Assembly (NCBI GenBank): GCA_010909165.1
Contig: MU008167.1
Location: 62,001-126,000 of the forward strand
Direction: 5' to 3'
Source: Anthoceros angustus
Taxonomy: Eukaryota; Streptophyta; Anthocerotopsida; Anthocerotales; Anthocerotaceae
DNA: 64,000 nucleotides
In this document: piece by piece, positions 37,981 through 51,290 of the stretch
Numbering within the stretch: position 1 is the first letter of the stretch
How the letters are laid out: each line of letters opens with the position of its first letter
Program-made: the position numbers and the translations under genes
Notes under the pieces: generated by a model
What the model saw: the letters and a program-made list of their open reading frames with translations, nothing else
Databases searched by the model: none
Told to the model about the DNA's origin: nothing

Positions 37981-39399
37981 CCTTCATCATCCCCGATCAC
38001 GATATCATTGGTGCGAGGTAGTTACGGAAAGGCATTCGAGGACTAGGACTTCCTTTACTATTAGCCCTTTTAGGTTGTTCCTCCTTGGACTTAAGGGTTG
38101 ATGGCATTTCCTATCTCGCCTATTAAGAACGTCTACTCTACTCTTCTTACACATGATTAAAGTGCAACGTCCATTACTTTATGCCTTTATTTTTATTACC
38201 ATGTTGTATTATGTCATTTTTTATTTCTTATTATTTGCAACTAGACATCATTTACTATTTTTCTTGTTTTCTCAGCCATGACTACTTTTATGGATCACGG
38301 GTTTTAAATGCGGGCTGGGAGAGTATCGGCACTCCATAGGGGTATTTGTGGGTCATCTGACTTCACTTTCGCTCACCATGACTCCTAGAGATCATGAGTC
38401 TTCTCACAAACATACAAAACCACTTCTTCCAAGGAAAGCGTAAGAGTTCTCGACCAACTACTAAAACCCATCAAGACTTTTGTGTCAGTCGCCTTGGAGA
38501 TTTGGAAGCCAATAGGCTGGACAACATCCTAGGAGGTTGGGAAGCTAGCGGCCTTGGTGACATATTTACAATGATTTACTTAACTTAAGAGAAAGTAAAG
38601 TCTAAGCGTTATGAGGACTACCGCAGAGACCAACGTACCCCATCCGACGGGGACCAACTTAGCGGATCTGGAAATCGAAGAGCTTCACTCGGCTGAAGCT
38701 AAAGAGCAAGCTATCACTAGTTCATAGCGGTCGGTGGATTCGTAACTTCGTAAGAAAATTGTTATCGTGCTTTAGCAAATCTTTCTTTAAGATCTCTTAT
38801 TTTATTATATTGGGGTGATCAATCCCTAATTATGGTACCATATTCTTTATAATTTATAGTGCATTCTTAGATTATGCCATCTTTATGGTCTTGTGCCACC
38901 TTTATGGTCTTTGATTGTGCCACCTCTGGACTTTTGCCACCTTTATGGTCTTTGATTGTGCCACCTTCGTGGACTTTTGCCACCTTATGCCACTTTCTAC
39001 TTGATGAAGGTAGCTCCAGCTTGCTCTAAGGTGGGATGAAATAATCGAACAGATCGGTCATCAAAACACTCCGTTGCCTCCCTAATATTCCTTCTCCACA
39101 TAGGTTTGCACATCATTCGCCATTTTTGGAGGTGCTCGCAACACACTCCACGACCTGCACAACTTGACTACGTGAGGCCTGCTCAATGTTTGCTCGATGT
39201 GTGTTCACAAAAATGTATTGCGAGCATCGTAGTTTCTTCAACTCTTGTGTCAACCAACTGCACACTTGAGAGTTAGTACCTGTTATGAGAAGCCTATCCA
39301 CTTGTAGTTATGCTCCAACATTGCTTTCAATACATAGAAATGGATTTTTCACTCTAAGCAAATGTGACATGATACACATGCACAAAGTTCCAAATTCGA

Positions 39400-39700
39400 G
39401 AGACTCCGAGCATCGCCATCAACCCCGGGTGGCGGAAGGATGCGCAACTAGCAAGACTCACAAGTACCCTCCTTTGCAAGACGGCCATGTTTTCATCCCC
39501 TCATCCTCGAGACTCATGGGGCTATGGGCAAGGACTTCTAGGTTAATTAAGGAGTGTGCAAAAGCCTATCACCACAGGAATTGGAGGGCCTCCTTTCCTG
39601 TGGTGGCTTTCTTCGCCTTTGGGTTTCATAGCTCAGAGAAAGCGCTAACGTTGTGTTTGCCAGTGCGCAGACTAGCTTCTTCGACATTGGTGGTAGGTAG
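39400..39700 (+). pseudogene. Module E tail joined to H1
   Basis: At about 39402 module H1 (caaattcgagagact) runs into the E domain after its own gagact. Only the part downstream of DPTRDS is present. Confidence 0.6.
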
Positions 39701-40579
39701 GCCCTTCATCATCCCCGATCACGATATCATTGGTGCGTAGTTACGGAAAGGCTGAGGACTAGGACTTCCCTTTACTATTAGCCCTTTTAGGTTGTTCCTC
39801 CTTGGACTTAAGGGTTGATGGCATTTCCTATCTCGCCTATTAAGAACGTCTACTCTACTCTTCTTACACATGATTAAAGTGCAACGTCCATTACTTTATG
39901 CCTTTATTTTATTACCATGTTGTATTATGTCATTTTTTTATTTCTTATTATTTGCAACTAGACATCATTACTATTTTTTTCTTGTTTTCTCACCATGACT
40001 ACTTTTATGGATGCGGGTTTTAAATGCGGGCTGGAGGACTGCATCGGCTCCATAGGGGTATTTGTGGGTCATCCGACTTCACTTTCTCGCTCACCATGAC
40101 TCCTAGAGATCATGAGTCTTCTCACAAACATACAAAACCACTTCTTCCAAGGGAGAGAAGCGTAACAAGAGTTCTCGACCAACTAAAACCCATCAAGACT
40201 TTTGTGTCAGTCGCCTTGAGATTTGAAGCCAATAGGCTGGACAACATCCTAGGAGGTTGGGAAGCTAGCGGCCTTGGTGACATATTTACAATGATTTACT
40301 TAACTTAAGAGAAAGTAAAGTCTCGCTATGAGGACTACGAGGAGACCAACGTACCCCATCCGACGGGGACCAACTTAGCGGATCTGGAAATCGAAGAGCT
40401 TCACTCAGCTGAAGCTAAAGAGCAAGCTATCACTAGTTCATAGCGGGTGGATTCGTAACTTCGTAAGAAAATTGTTATCGTGCTTTAGCAAATCTTTCTT
40501 TAAGATCTCTTATTTTATTATATTGGGGTGATCAATCCCTAATTATGGTACCATATTCTTTATAATTTATAGTGCATTC

Positions 40580-40990
40580 TTAGATTATGCCATCTTTATG
40601 GTCTTGTGCCACCTTTATGGTCTTTGATTGTGCCACCTGTGGACTTTTGCCACCTGTGGACTTTTGTTTTGCCAACCTTGGTGGTCTTTTCTCATGCCAC
40701 CTTATGCCACTTTCTACTTGATGAAGGTAGCTCCAGCTTGCTCTAAGGTGGGATGAAATAATCGTAACCAGATCCAGATCTGTCAAACACTCCGTTGCCT
40801 CCCTAATATTCCTTCTCCACATAGGTTTGCACATCATTCTGCCATTTTTGGAGGTGCTCGCAAGCACACACTCCACGACCTGCACAACTTGACTACGTGA
40901 GGCCTGCTCAATGTTTGCTCGATGTGTGTTCACAAAATCTATTGCAGAGCATCGTAGTTTCTTCAACTCTTGTGTCAACCCAATGCACAC
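40580..40990 (-). pseudogene. Module H1: minus-strand ORF remnant, longest copy
   Basis: A 136-codon open stretch with LTQELKKLRCS, ANIEQASRSQVVQVVECVLA, CKPMWRRNIREATECL and LRASWSYLHQVESGIRWHEK. It ends in a Lys-rich tail encoded by the inverted minisatellite-like repeat. The same residues recur, broken, at 8727-8918, 17612-17911, 39113-39301, 42211-42399 and 52196-52507. The family is not recognised. Confidence 0.4.
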
Positions 40991-41375
40991 TTGAGAGTTA
41001 GAAGAAGCCTATCCACTTGTAGTTATGCTCCAACATTGCTTTCAATACATAGAAATGGATTTTTCACTCTAAGCAAATGTGACATGATACACATGCACAA
41101 AGTTCCAAATTGAGACTAGTACCCACAACTCGGCTCCTTCTTTCACATGTAACCGTGTTACATTGCTCCAAAAATAACAAAATGGTATCATTTTGTTCTT
41201 CTTGTTGAGCGCTAATAGATGGATATATCAAAACAATTACAATTGGTTGAGCATTTGGTGAGAAATTGCCCGCTTTCTGATTCGAAATTCCTCAAGGCCC
41301 ATGTTGTATTATGTCATTTTTATTTCTTATTTGCAACTAGACATCATTTACTATTTTTTTTTCTTGTTTTCTCAT

Positions 41376-41690
41376 GACTACTTTTATGGATGCGGGTTTT
41401 AAATGCGGGCTGGAGGACGGGTATCGGCCTCCATAGGGGTATTTGTGGGTCATCCGACTTCACTTTCGCTCACCATGACTCCTAGAGATCATGAGTCTTC
41501 TCACAAACATACAAAACCACTTCTTCCAAGGGAGAGAACAACAAGAGTTCTCGACCAACTACTAAAACCCATCAAGACTTTTGTGTCGAGTCGCCTTGGA
41601 GATTTGGAAGCCAATAGGCTGGACAACATCCTAGGAGGTTGGGAAGCTAGCGGCCTTGGTGACATATTTACAATGATTTACTTAACTTAA
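41376..41690 (+). pseudogene. Module G: F-related ORF remnant (representative copy)
   Basis: From 41403 a 95-codon stretch is open and contains MTPRDHESSHKHTKPLLPRE, RVLDQLLKPIKTF, LDNILGGWEASGLGDIF and a stop after MIYLT. In other copies (7973-8283, 16974-17290, 28680-28990, 38278-38585, 39996-40308, 51590-51900) the same DNA is split at the GTGTC..GTCGCC site. G is clearly related to the F leader, sharing catgactacttttatg and about 350 bp of diverged sequence. Function not recognised. Confidence 0.45.
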
Positions 41691-43546
41691 GAGAAAGTAA
41701 AGTCTCGCGTTATGAGGACTCGCACGAGGAGACCAACGTACCCCATCCGAGGGACCAACTTAGCGGATCTGGAAATCGAAGAGCTTCACTCAGAAGCTAA
41801 AGAGCAAGCTATCACTAGTTCATAGCGGTCGGTGGATTCGTAACTTCGTAAGAAAATTGTTATCGTGCTTTAGCAAATCTTTCTTTAAGATCTCTTATTT
41901 TATTATATTGGGGTGATCAATCCCTAATTATGGTACCATATTCTTTATAATTTATAGTGCATTCTTAGATTATGCCATCTTTATGGTCTTGTGCCACCTT
42001 TATGGTCTTTGATTGTGCCACCTCTGGACTTTTGCCACCTTTATGGTCTTTGATTGTGCCACCTTCGTGGACTTTTGCCACCTTATGCCACTTTCTACTT
42101 GATGAAGGTAGCTCCAGCTTGCTCTAAGGTGGGATGAAATAATCGAACAGATCGGTCATCAAAACACTCCGTTGCCTCCCTAATATTCCTTCTCCACATA
42201 GGTTTGCACATCATTCGCCATTTTTGGAGGTGCTCGCAACACACTCCACGACCTGCACAACTTGACTACGTGAGGCCTGCTCAATGTTTGCTCGATGTGT
42301 GTTCACAAAAATGTATTGCGAGCATCGTAGTTTCTTCAACTCTTGTGTCAACCCAATGCACACTTGAGAGTTAGTACCTGTTATGAGAAGCCTATCCACT
42401 TGTAGTTATGCTCCAACATTGCTTTCAATACATAGAAATGGATTTTTCACTCTAAGCAAATGTGACATGATACACATGCACAAAGTTCCAAATTCGAGAG
42501 ACTAGTACCCACAACTCGGCTCCTTCTTTCACATGTAACCGTGTTACATTGCTCCAAAAATAACAAAATGGTATCATTTTGTTCTTCTTGTTGAGCGCTA
42601 ATAGATGGATATATCAAAACAATTACAATTGGTTGAGCATTTGGTGAGAAATTGCCCCTTTCTCATTCTGGCGAAATTCCTCAAGGCCCATGTTCCGTCG
42701 TTTTAGTGACTCAAAAACTACATGTTTGGCACCATTATGTTCCTCTTGTTGAGTTCTATCAGATGATACCAAGACAGTTACAATTGGCCAAGTATTTTGC
42801 GAAAAACTCAGCCTCACTTTTACAGTCATAACCTCCATGGGCATTGGTTAGCTGGAGTTTGCTGGAGGAATGAAAATGCGTGCAGGAATCCTTCTTCAAA
42901 CCAGCACCCTCTCATCTTTGGCACCTCTAGATGCATAAGACGATTCTGTCATCACGTTTGTGAAAACATCAGCCCTCAAAGTGTCTTTGTTGACCGTATG
43001 AGCATCTCTGTGTAGAATGGGGTTTCTGGCTCGTCTTGAGGACATGCTCGTCAATTGCATCTCCATCAACCACTGCACCTTGCCGGTCCATGGCGTTCGT
43101 CCTCACAGTTACCCAAAAGTCTACATTTTTTGCTCACTGTGCACACATGTGTCTTCATCAACCGCTTGAGTGCCTGTATGAGTCTTCACGGTTGGGCGCC
43201 GTTGCATATGTCTTCACCAACCGCTGGCGTTGCATGTGTGTTCACTGTTGCCAAAGTTTTGTATTCTTGTGCACCTCTGTTTGTTTGTGAGCCGGATGAA
43301 CCCTCTTCCACAACATTGTCGCATGTAAAGATCATGCCATCAATGTCTTCCTTCACGGAGTAAGAGCTGACCAATTTGCTTGCTACCAAATCCTTGCCTT
43401 CATCTCCGAGATAGCGTCCGATTAGGTTTTCTCATTCTTCCTTGGCTCTCGCTGCAATTTCCTCACTTTCAACGCGAAAGCGGTTACTTGTTATCGTCCT
43501 CCCTCGACATACGTGTACCCTTCACTAGTACCCTTCACGGTCTCCC

Positions 43547-44120
43547 AACATTGTTGTGTTTGCATCGATTCCCGGCCTTGCCTTGCCTTTCTTCCACCTA
43601 TGCTTCAACCCTAATTTTCCTCCAACCCGAGGGCGTTGGGCGTGCATGAGAGGCCCATTTGATTCTGACCTCTCCTTTTTGTGATGAAGTGGGACTGCTC
43701 CTCGGGAGGTGGGCTGTTCCTCCACTTTCTTCCCCTTTTAGGTAGGCCTCTTCTCTTCCTTGTTTACCTTCTCTTGAAGTTGCGCAATTTGGGGTCTCAC
43801 TCAATTAGCGTTGCTCTTCAATTCATGAACTAATCTACATTGTTGTGTTTGCATCTCGATTCCCGGCCTTGCCTTGCCTTTCTTCCACCTATGCTTCAAC
43901 CCTAATTTTCCTCCAACCAGTGACGTTGGAAGCGTGCATGAGGCCCATTTGATTCTGACCTCTCCTTTTTGTGATGAAGTGGGACTGCTCCTCGGGAGGT
44001 GGGCTGTTCCTCCACTTTCTTCCCTTTTGTAGGCCTCTTCTCTTCCTTGTTTACCTTCTCTTGAAGTTGCGCAATTTGGGGTCTCACTCAATTAGCGTTG
44101 CTCTTCAATTCATGAACTAA
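43547..44120 (+). repeat. 289-bp tandem duplication in module M
   Basis: The segment beginning cattgttgtgtttgcatc at 43547 is repeated from 43836. The second copy is entered at acatt (ctacatt joined to ccaacatt). Confidence 0.75.
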
Positions 44121-44172
44121 TCTACATTATTGAATACACGACATGATCAATTCCTTCTTGGATATCCATTGC

Positions 44173-44514
44173 TCATTCCTCCAAATAAGCATGCTTTCGA
44201 CATAATGGCATGTAAATATCTTCATCCCCAACAACGATTTGAGGTAATAATTTTCCAATTCTATGTGTGAATGGTGCAACCTTGCCACATAATTTACATT
44301 TGGCTAGCAATGTTTCTATTCTATCAACTAATGGAATCAATTGTAATAATTTTTTATGGTTAGTTCATCAATCCACACCATTATTTTTCTTTCCTTTATC
44401 TCACGACTTAACTACGGTTGCTAGTCTACCTTCTTGTTCTAATTGTATGCTTCTTAACAAGTAACTTGTTTTGCCACTAAACATAGGTACCATAATAATG
44501 AAAAATTTCTCCAT
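44173..44514 (-). pseudogene. Thymidine kinase pseudogene copy with extra deletion
   Basis: This copy differs most. Between about 44347 and 44375 the sequence that encodes the FGKLL / DGD region is replaced by a shorter unrelated-looking stretch. Both ends, P-loop and zinc ribbon, are still recognisable. Confidence 0.7.
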
Positions 44515-46748
44515 TTTTATCATCGCCACTTATGGGATTATATTCGAAACAAAACAAGTATTCTTTGAAAGTAAGAAGGTCTCAATGATCAAGCTAGAGT
44601 AAGAAATTCTAAACTAATCCAACTAGAACAAGAAACTCTAAAGTGATCGTGCTACATTATGAGTTGTTTTCTAATGGATTTTGTCTAATCAACTAAATAA
44701 ACAATCACAAATGATCAAAACAAAGAATGCATGATTCAATTGATAAGTCAAAGCTTAAGATTTTGCATTATGAATTACAAATCATGAAAATTGTGCATCA
44801 GAAATGGCGTGAACACAATCTGCGAAGTTTCAAAAGAATGCTTATTTTCGGTGAAAAACTTTTATATAAATTTCTATTAATTTTTACTAATTAAGTGATC
44901 AAAGCTCTATGTGAAACTTATTAAGATTATGGTCTTGATCGCTTTCCGATTAATTGCAATTTCTTTGAATCCTTCACATTCCAATCAATTATAATTAACT
45001 TGTTCCATTGGGCTCTCTTCGCATTGGTTTCTTCGGTTTGTAACTCACTCGCAAATTATTACCTACTCAAAATGCTTGAATTAGTATCTAATAGGCCTCT
45101 GAGCAGGCCTCATAGACTCACATTAATTAATCCAACATTGCAAATCGATGACCTCTTGAGTCATGACATTGTGCCTCTTGCTTCCTCTATTTCTTGTGAC
45201 AGGCTAACACTAACAAGGATGGCGTGAAGGTAATCGCGAAAGAGTAAAACTTGGACTAAGTCAACATGTAGATCGTAAAATCAACACATAAACAAAGAAT
45301 TTGAAAACTCAAAACTTGAAATCAAAAATCAAAAGTTGAGCCACAAAACAAAATAAGGAAAATCAACAGCTCAAAACAAAGATCGAAATCCCAAAATGAA
45401 TATAAACAAAATAGATGCGGATGTACAATGTCATTTACATGCACAACATTGTTTTGTTACAATGTACAATGCCATTTACAATACACAACACCACTTGTAA
45501 AATTTTCAGGTTCTGAATGCACGTCACAATGAAAACGAAAATAGATCTTAAACATGTAGTTCGACCATATCTAAACATCTTTTATATATACACACATAGG
45601 TATATAAAATTTGTATCTTGCATTTCATTCAAAAGAAGCCCGTGGCCTGCCGGACCAATGGGCGGCCTAGAACTCTTACAACCAACCCGTGGCATGAATG
45701 AGAGGATGGGTGGCACCCCATCTTATCACGATTCTTGATTGGCGACAATGGAGTTCCAATGAGCTCACGTGTTTGGATGTCGCTCCTTCAAGGAGGACTA
45801 CAAAACAAAATATTATTTCACCTTTTGGCTTTTGATTCAACGTTTGAATGTGTCGGTTTTTGTTTCAACCTTTTGTGAAACGAGGCGCCGTTGTTTTGCC
45901 TGATGCATTTTGCAACTTTTAGCTTAGCTTTAGCCTCCTTGAAATGGTTGGTAGCACTTTTCTCTTCTTAAAAGCACCTTGACTACTTCTTGGAGCCAAT
46001 AATTTTTTAGTTGGAGCTTTTCTTAGCGATTGAGGTTGAATTATTATGCTTAAGAGCAACTTGAATCTTGTTATCAAGTTGAGCAACAATGCTGGTCATA
46101 ACTTCCATGTATAATTTGCGATGGAAATCAATATTCAAAACTTGAGTGTGGAGCACTTGAATCTTGCACCAAGTTATCCCACTCATAGTTTGATTGTTCA
46201 ATGATATTGCTTAATATGCTTTTGTGAACGACAGCGTCCTTATGTTTAGAGGAAGTAGATAGTTTCTCTTGTCTCTTGAGATCTTTAAATTTATCTCTAG
46301 AGATATCTACTATTTACTGGTATAAAATACACTTCTTGGGTCCAGTATTTTTTATCATTGATAATGCTTGCTTTATTTTTGTAATACTTGAGCATGTATT
46401 ACAACAAGGTGCTTAGACACTTCAGCTTCCTTGAAAACTTGTTCGATTCGCATTGCATCTCATCAATGTGATGCGATATTAAGCGATGAATCACGGTGCT
46501 GCATATGTTGACATTTTTCCAACATTTTGGCGTGCATAACTCCCTCGGTGTGAGTTGAGTTTAAAAGGCTAGCGAGATCGCTTGTTAATTAATGATAAAA
46601 GGATCATTAACACACCAATGTTTTAAAACATAAATAAACAAAGATGTGTTATCAAGGAGAAAAGAACAAAACCCGAGCAAATAAACAAACCACACCTACC
46701 TCGGGGCTAGTGACTCACTTCCTTGTGCTCACTTCGATTACTCAGCTC

Positions 46749-46817
46749 TATAAATACTACATGTACTTGCTATTTCTAGCGTTTAGGGTTTCACCCTCAT
46801 CTCCTCCTTACAATAAA
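46749..46817 (+). promoter_or_regulatory. TATA / telo-box / AATAAA block
   Basis: TATAAATA at 46749-46756, telo-box complement at 46782-46791, AATAAA at 46812-46817. The F leader behind it is cut at about 47126 by a jump into module TK. Confidence 0.6.
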
Positions 46818-47127
46818 GAATATCCATCCCTTGTTATTTCTAGCTAAGCATTCTTCTGTTTATAGCTAAATATAATATATTAAATCACATTTACTCATTT
46901 TTCATGATGGGCTCTCCCATCATCTCCTCCTCAATAGAACTTCATTTTTATTTCTTATTATTTGCAACTAGACATCATTTACTATGTTTTCTTGTTTTCT
47001 CAGCCATGACTACTTTTATGAATCCGGGGTTTAAACAAGGGGATGCGAGAATGGGCCCTCCACCTCGTAGGGGCATCGGGGGGTCATCCTGACTTTACTT
47101 TTTGCTCACGATGACTCCTAGAGATCC

Positions 47128-47281
47128 CACAATCCTGCCACCATTATTTTTCTTTCCTTTATCTGTCGCACTTAACTACGGTTGCTAGTGTACCTGCTTC
47201 TCGTTCTAATCGTATGCTTCTTAACAAGTAACTTGTTTTGCCACTAAACATAGGTACCATAATAATGAAAAATTTCTCCAT
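47128..47281 (-). pseudogene. Thymidine kinase pseudogene, N-terminal part only
   Basis: Only the part from the internal-deletion site to the start codon is present, because the sequence enters module TK by a jump from module F at about 47126. It keeps the full CCTGCC motif at the variable site, like the copy at 54374. Confidence 0.7.
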
Positions 47282-49535
47282 TTTTATCATCGTCACTTAT
47301 GGGATTATATTGGGTAAAACAAAACAAGTATTCTTTGAAAGTAAGAAGGTCTCAAGCGATCAAGCTAGAGTAAGAAATTCTAAACTAATCCAACTAGAAC
47401 AAGAAACTCTAAAGTGATCGTGCTACATTATGAGTTGTTTTCTAATGGATTTTGTCTAATCAACTAAATAAACAATCACAAATGATCAAAACAAAGAATG
47501 CATGATTCAATTGATAAGTCAAAGCTTAAGATTTTGCATTATGAATTACAAATCATGAAAATTGTGCATGCGAAATGGCCGTGAACACAATAATCACGCG
47601 AAGTTTCAAAAGAATGCTTATTTTACGGTGAAAACTGTTTATATAACTTTCTATTAATTTTTACTAACGGTACAGCCAACAGTCAAAGCTCTATGTGAAA
47701 CTTATTAAGATTATGGTCTTGATCGCTTTCAGTTAATTGCAATTTCTTTGAATCCTTCACATTCCAATCAATTATAATTAACTTGTTCCATTGGGCTCTC
47801 TTCGCATTGGTTTCTTCGGTTTGTAACTCACTGCAAATTATTACCTACTCAAAATGCTTGAATTAGTATCTAATAGGCCTCTGAGCAGGCCTCATAGACT
47901 CACATTAATTAATCCAACATTGCAAATCGATGACCTCTTGAGTCATGATATTGTGCCTCTTGCTTCCTCTATTTCTTGTGACGGCTAACACTAACAAGGA
48001 TGGCGTGAAGGTAATCGAAGAGTAAAACTTGGACTAAGTCAACATGTAGATCGTCGAAAATCAACACATAAAACAAAGAATTTGAAAACTCAAAACTTGA
48101 AATCAAAAATCAAAAAGTTGAGCCACAAAACAAATAAGGAAAATCAACGCTCAAAACAAAGATCGAAATCCCAAAATGAATATAAACAAATAAGGGGTGC
48201 GGATGTACAATGTCATTTCGATTGCACAACATTGTTTTGTTACAATGTACAATGCCATTTACAATACACAACACCACTTGTAAAATTTTCAGTTACGAAT
48301 GCACGTCACAATGAAAACGAAAATAGATCTTAAACATGTAGTTCGACCATATCTAAACATCTTTTATATATACACACATAGGTATATAAAATTTGTATCT
48401 TGCATTTCATTCAAAAGAAGCCCGTAGCCGTGCGGACCAATGGGCGGCCTCGTAGAGCTCTTACAACACGCGCCCGTAGGGGCCATGAATGAGAGGATGG
48501 GTGGCACCCCATCTTATCACCGACATCGATTGGCGACAATGGAGTTCCAATGAGCTCACGTGTTTGGATGTCGCTCCTTCAAGGAGGACTACAAAACAAA
48601 ATATTATTTCACCTTTTGGCTTTTGATTCAACGTTTGAATGTGTCAGTTTTGTTTCAACCTTTTGTGAAACGAGACGCCGTTGTTTTGCTTGATGCATTT
48701 TGCAACTTTTAGCTTAGCTTTAGCCTCCTTGAAATGGTTGGTAGCACTTTTCTCTTCTTAAAAGCACCTTGACTACTTCTTGGAGCCAATAATTTTTAGT
48801 TGGAGCTTTTCTTAAAGCGTTGAGGTTGAATTATTATGCTTAAGAGCAACTTGAATCTTGTTATCAAGTTGAGCAACAATGCTGGTCATAACTTCCATGT
48901 ATAATTTGCGATGGAAATCAATATTCAAAACTTGAGTGTGGAGCACTTGAATCTTGCACCAAGTTATCCCACTCATAGTTTGATTGTTCAATGATATTGC
49001 TTAATATGCTTTTGTGAACGAACGGTCCTTATGTTTAGAGGAAGTAGATAGTTTCTCTTGTCTCTTGAGATCTTTAAATTTATCTCTAGAGATATCTACT
49101 ATTGCACAGTATAAAAATACACTTCTTGGGTCCGAAAGTATTTTTTCGCCATTCAAGTAATGCTTGCTTTATTTTTGTAATACTTGAGCATGTATTACAA
49201 CAAGGTGCTTAGACACTTGACTTCCTTGAAAACTTGTTCGATTGCATTGCATCTCATCAATGTGATGCGATATTAAAGCGATGAATCGGCTCGCATATGT
49301 TGACATTTTTCCAACATTTTGGCGTGCATAACTCCTCGGTGTGAGTTGAGTTTAAAAGGCTAGCGAGATCGCTTGTTAATTAATGATAAAAGGATCATTA
49401 ACACACCAATGTTTTAAAACATAAATAAACAAAGATGTGTTATCAAGGAGAAAAGAACAAAACCCGAGCAAATAAAACAAAACCACACCTACCTCGGGGC
49501 TAGCTCACTTCCTTGTGCTCACTTCTGCTCAGCTC

Positions 49536-49603
49536 TATAAATACTACATGTACTTGCTATTTCTAGCGTTTAGGGTTTCACCTCATCTCCTCCTTACAAT
49601 AAA
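49536..49603 (+). promoter_or_regulatory. TATA / telo-box / AATAAA block
   Basis: TATAAATA at 49536-49543, telo-box complement at 49569-49578, AATAAA at 49598-49603. Confidence 0.6.
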
Positions 49604-50034
49604 GAATATCCCATCCCTTGTTATTTCTAGCTAAGCATTCTTACTGTTTATAGCTAAATATAATATATTAAATCACATTTACTCATTTTTCATGATGGGC
49701 TCTCCCATCATCTCTCCTCCTCAATAGAACTTCATTTTTATTTCTTATTATTTGCAACTAGACATCATTTACTATGTTTTCTTGTTTTCTCAGCCATGAC
49801 TACTTTTATGAATGCGGGTTTTAAACAAGGGGATGCGAGAATGGGCCCTCCACCTCGTAGGGGCATCGGGGTCATCGACTTTACTTTTGCTCACGATGAC
49901 TCCTAGAGATCATGAGTCTTCTCACAACCATACAAACCACTTCTTCTAAGGAGAGAAGCCTACCAGAGTTTCTCGACCAACTACTAAAAACTATCAAGAC
50001 GTCTCGTCCGAGTGGCGCAGTCAAAGATCATTGA

Positions 50035-50416
50035 AGGTGGCATAAGAGCACGAAAGTCGGTATAATAAAACACCATTGAAGATGATATAAGACCATCAAG
50101 TGGCATAAGACAAGGAAAGGCGGCATAATCAAACACCATTGAAGATGACATAAGACCACCAAGTGGCGAAGACATTGAAAGTTGGCATAACTAAATACCT
50201 TTGAAGATGACATAAGAGCAAGTGGGATAAGAGCACGAAAGTTGGCTCAATCAAACACCATTGAAGATGACATAAGAGCAATCAAGTGGCATAAGACAAG
50301 GAAAGCTAGCATAATCAAACACCATTGAAGATGACATAAGAACCAAGTGGCGAAGACAACAAAAGTCGGCATAATCAAACACCATTGAAGATGATATAAG
50401 ACCACTTTGTTCAAAG
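50035..50416 (+). repeat. 64-bp minisatellite block
   Basis: Single block in the simple right half of unit 5, in the standard context between F and E. Confidence 0.85.
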
Positions 50417-51290
50417 GTGGCAAGAAAAAGCGCTATAAACTATAAAGTATATGGCATCATAATTGGGGACTTATCTCAATGGATAAATGTTTGGGGCAAA
50501 GAGCTTTTAGTATCCGCTAATCGAAAGCGACCCCATGAGCTGGGTTCCACAAGGCGTTGGTACACATTACTAACTCACCCCAATGCATTGAGATATTTTA
50601 ATACAAGATTTGTTAAAACACGATAGTCGCATTAAATCATGGCGAGATTTAGATCACGTTACCCATGATCTAAATCTTGACCGCGCGAGGGTCCGCCTCG
50701 GTTTGGCTCATCCTCCGGCCTCTTCTCTTTCCACATGCGGTTGTGGAGCTGCCATCGACGATTCGGGTCCCATTTGGCCCGTTGTCCCGTGGAGGGGCAA
50801 CGTGTTACTACGCATGACGCCGTTTGGCGGCGTCATGTTTTCGATAACTAAGGAGAGCGGATTTTTCCGTGAGCGCCATATACATTGCATAATGGCGTGT
50901 CACTCGGGCGGACCTTTTTTATACTAGGGGAGCAAATTTACATCGCTCATGTGGTTGTCACGGATCCCACGAGACTCGTATCGAGCACGTCATCATCAAC
51001 CCCGGTGGGTGGCGGAAGGATGCGCAACTAGCAAGACTCACAAGTACCCTCCTTTGCAAGACGGCCATGTTTTCATCCCCTCATCCTCGAGACTCATGGG
51101 GCTATGGGCAAGGACTTCTAGGTTAATTAAGGAGTGTGCAAAGCCTATCACCACAGAATTGGAGGGCCTCCCCTTTCCTCTGTGGTGGCTTTCTTTCGCC
51201 TTTGGGTTTTCATAGCTGTAAGCGCTGGCTAACGTTGTTTATAGGCGCCACAGTAGACTAGCGGCTTCTTTGACATTGGTGGTAGGTAGG
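50417..51290 (+). pseudogene. Module E copy
   Basis: The domain part lies at 50929-51290, in the standard context with minisatellite upstream and G downstream. The frame breaks at the short C run, as in most copies. Confidence 0.55.

Larger units (their letters stand above)
30029..42710 (+). repeat. Array unit 4
   Basis: The longest unit (12.7 kb). M-TK is duplicated (TK at 31262-31616 and 32451-32803, jump at about 32155). Minisatellite plus E is duplicated (35519-36740 and 36777-37980). G plus H1 occurs three times (38278, 39996, 41376 for G), with one jump from H1 into an E tail at about 39402 and one from H2 into G at about 41303. The unit therefore carries most of the length variation in the array. 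Confidence 0.85.
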
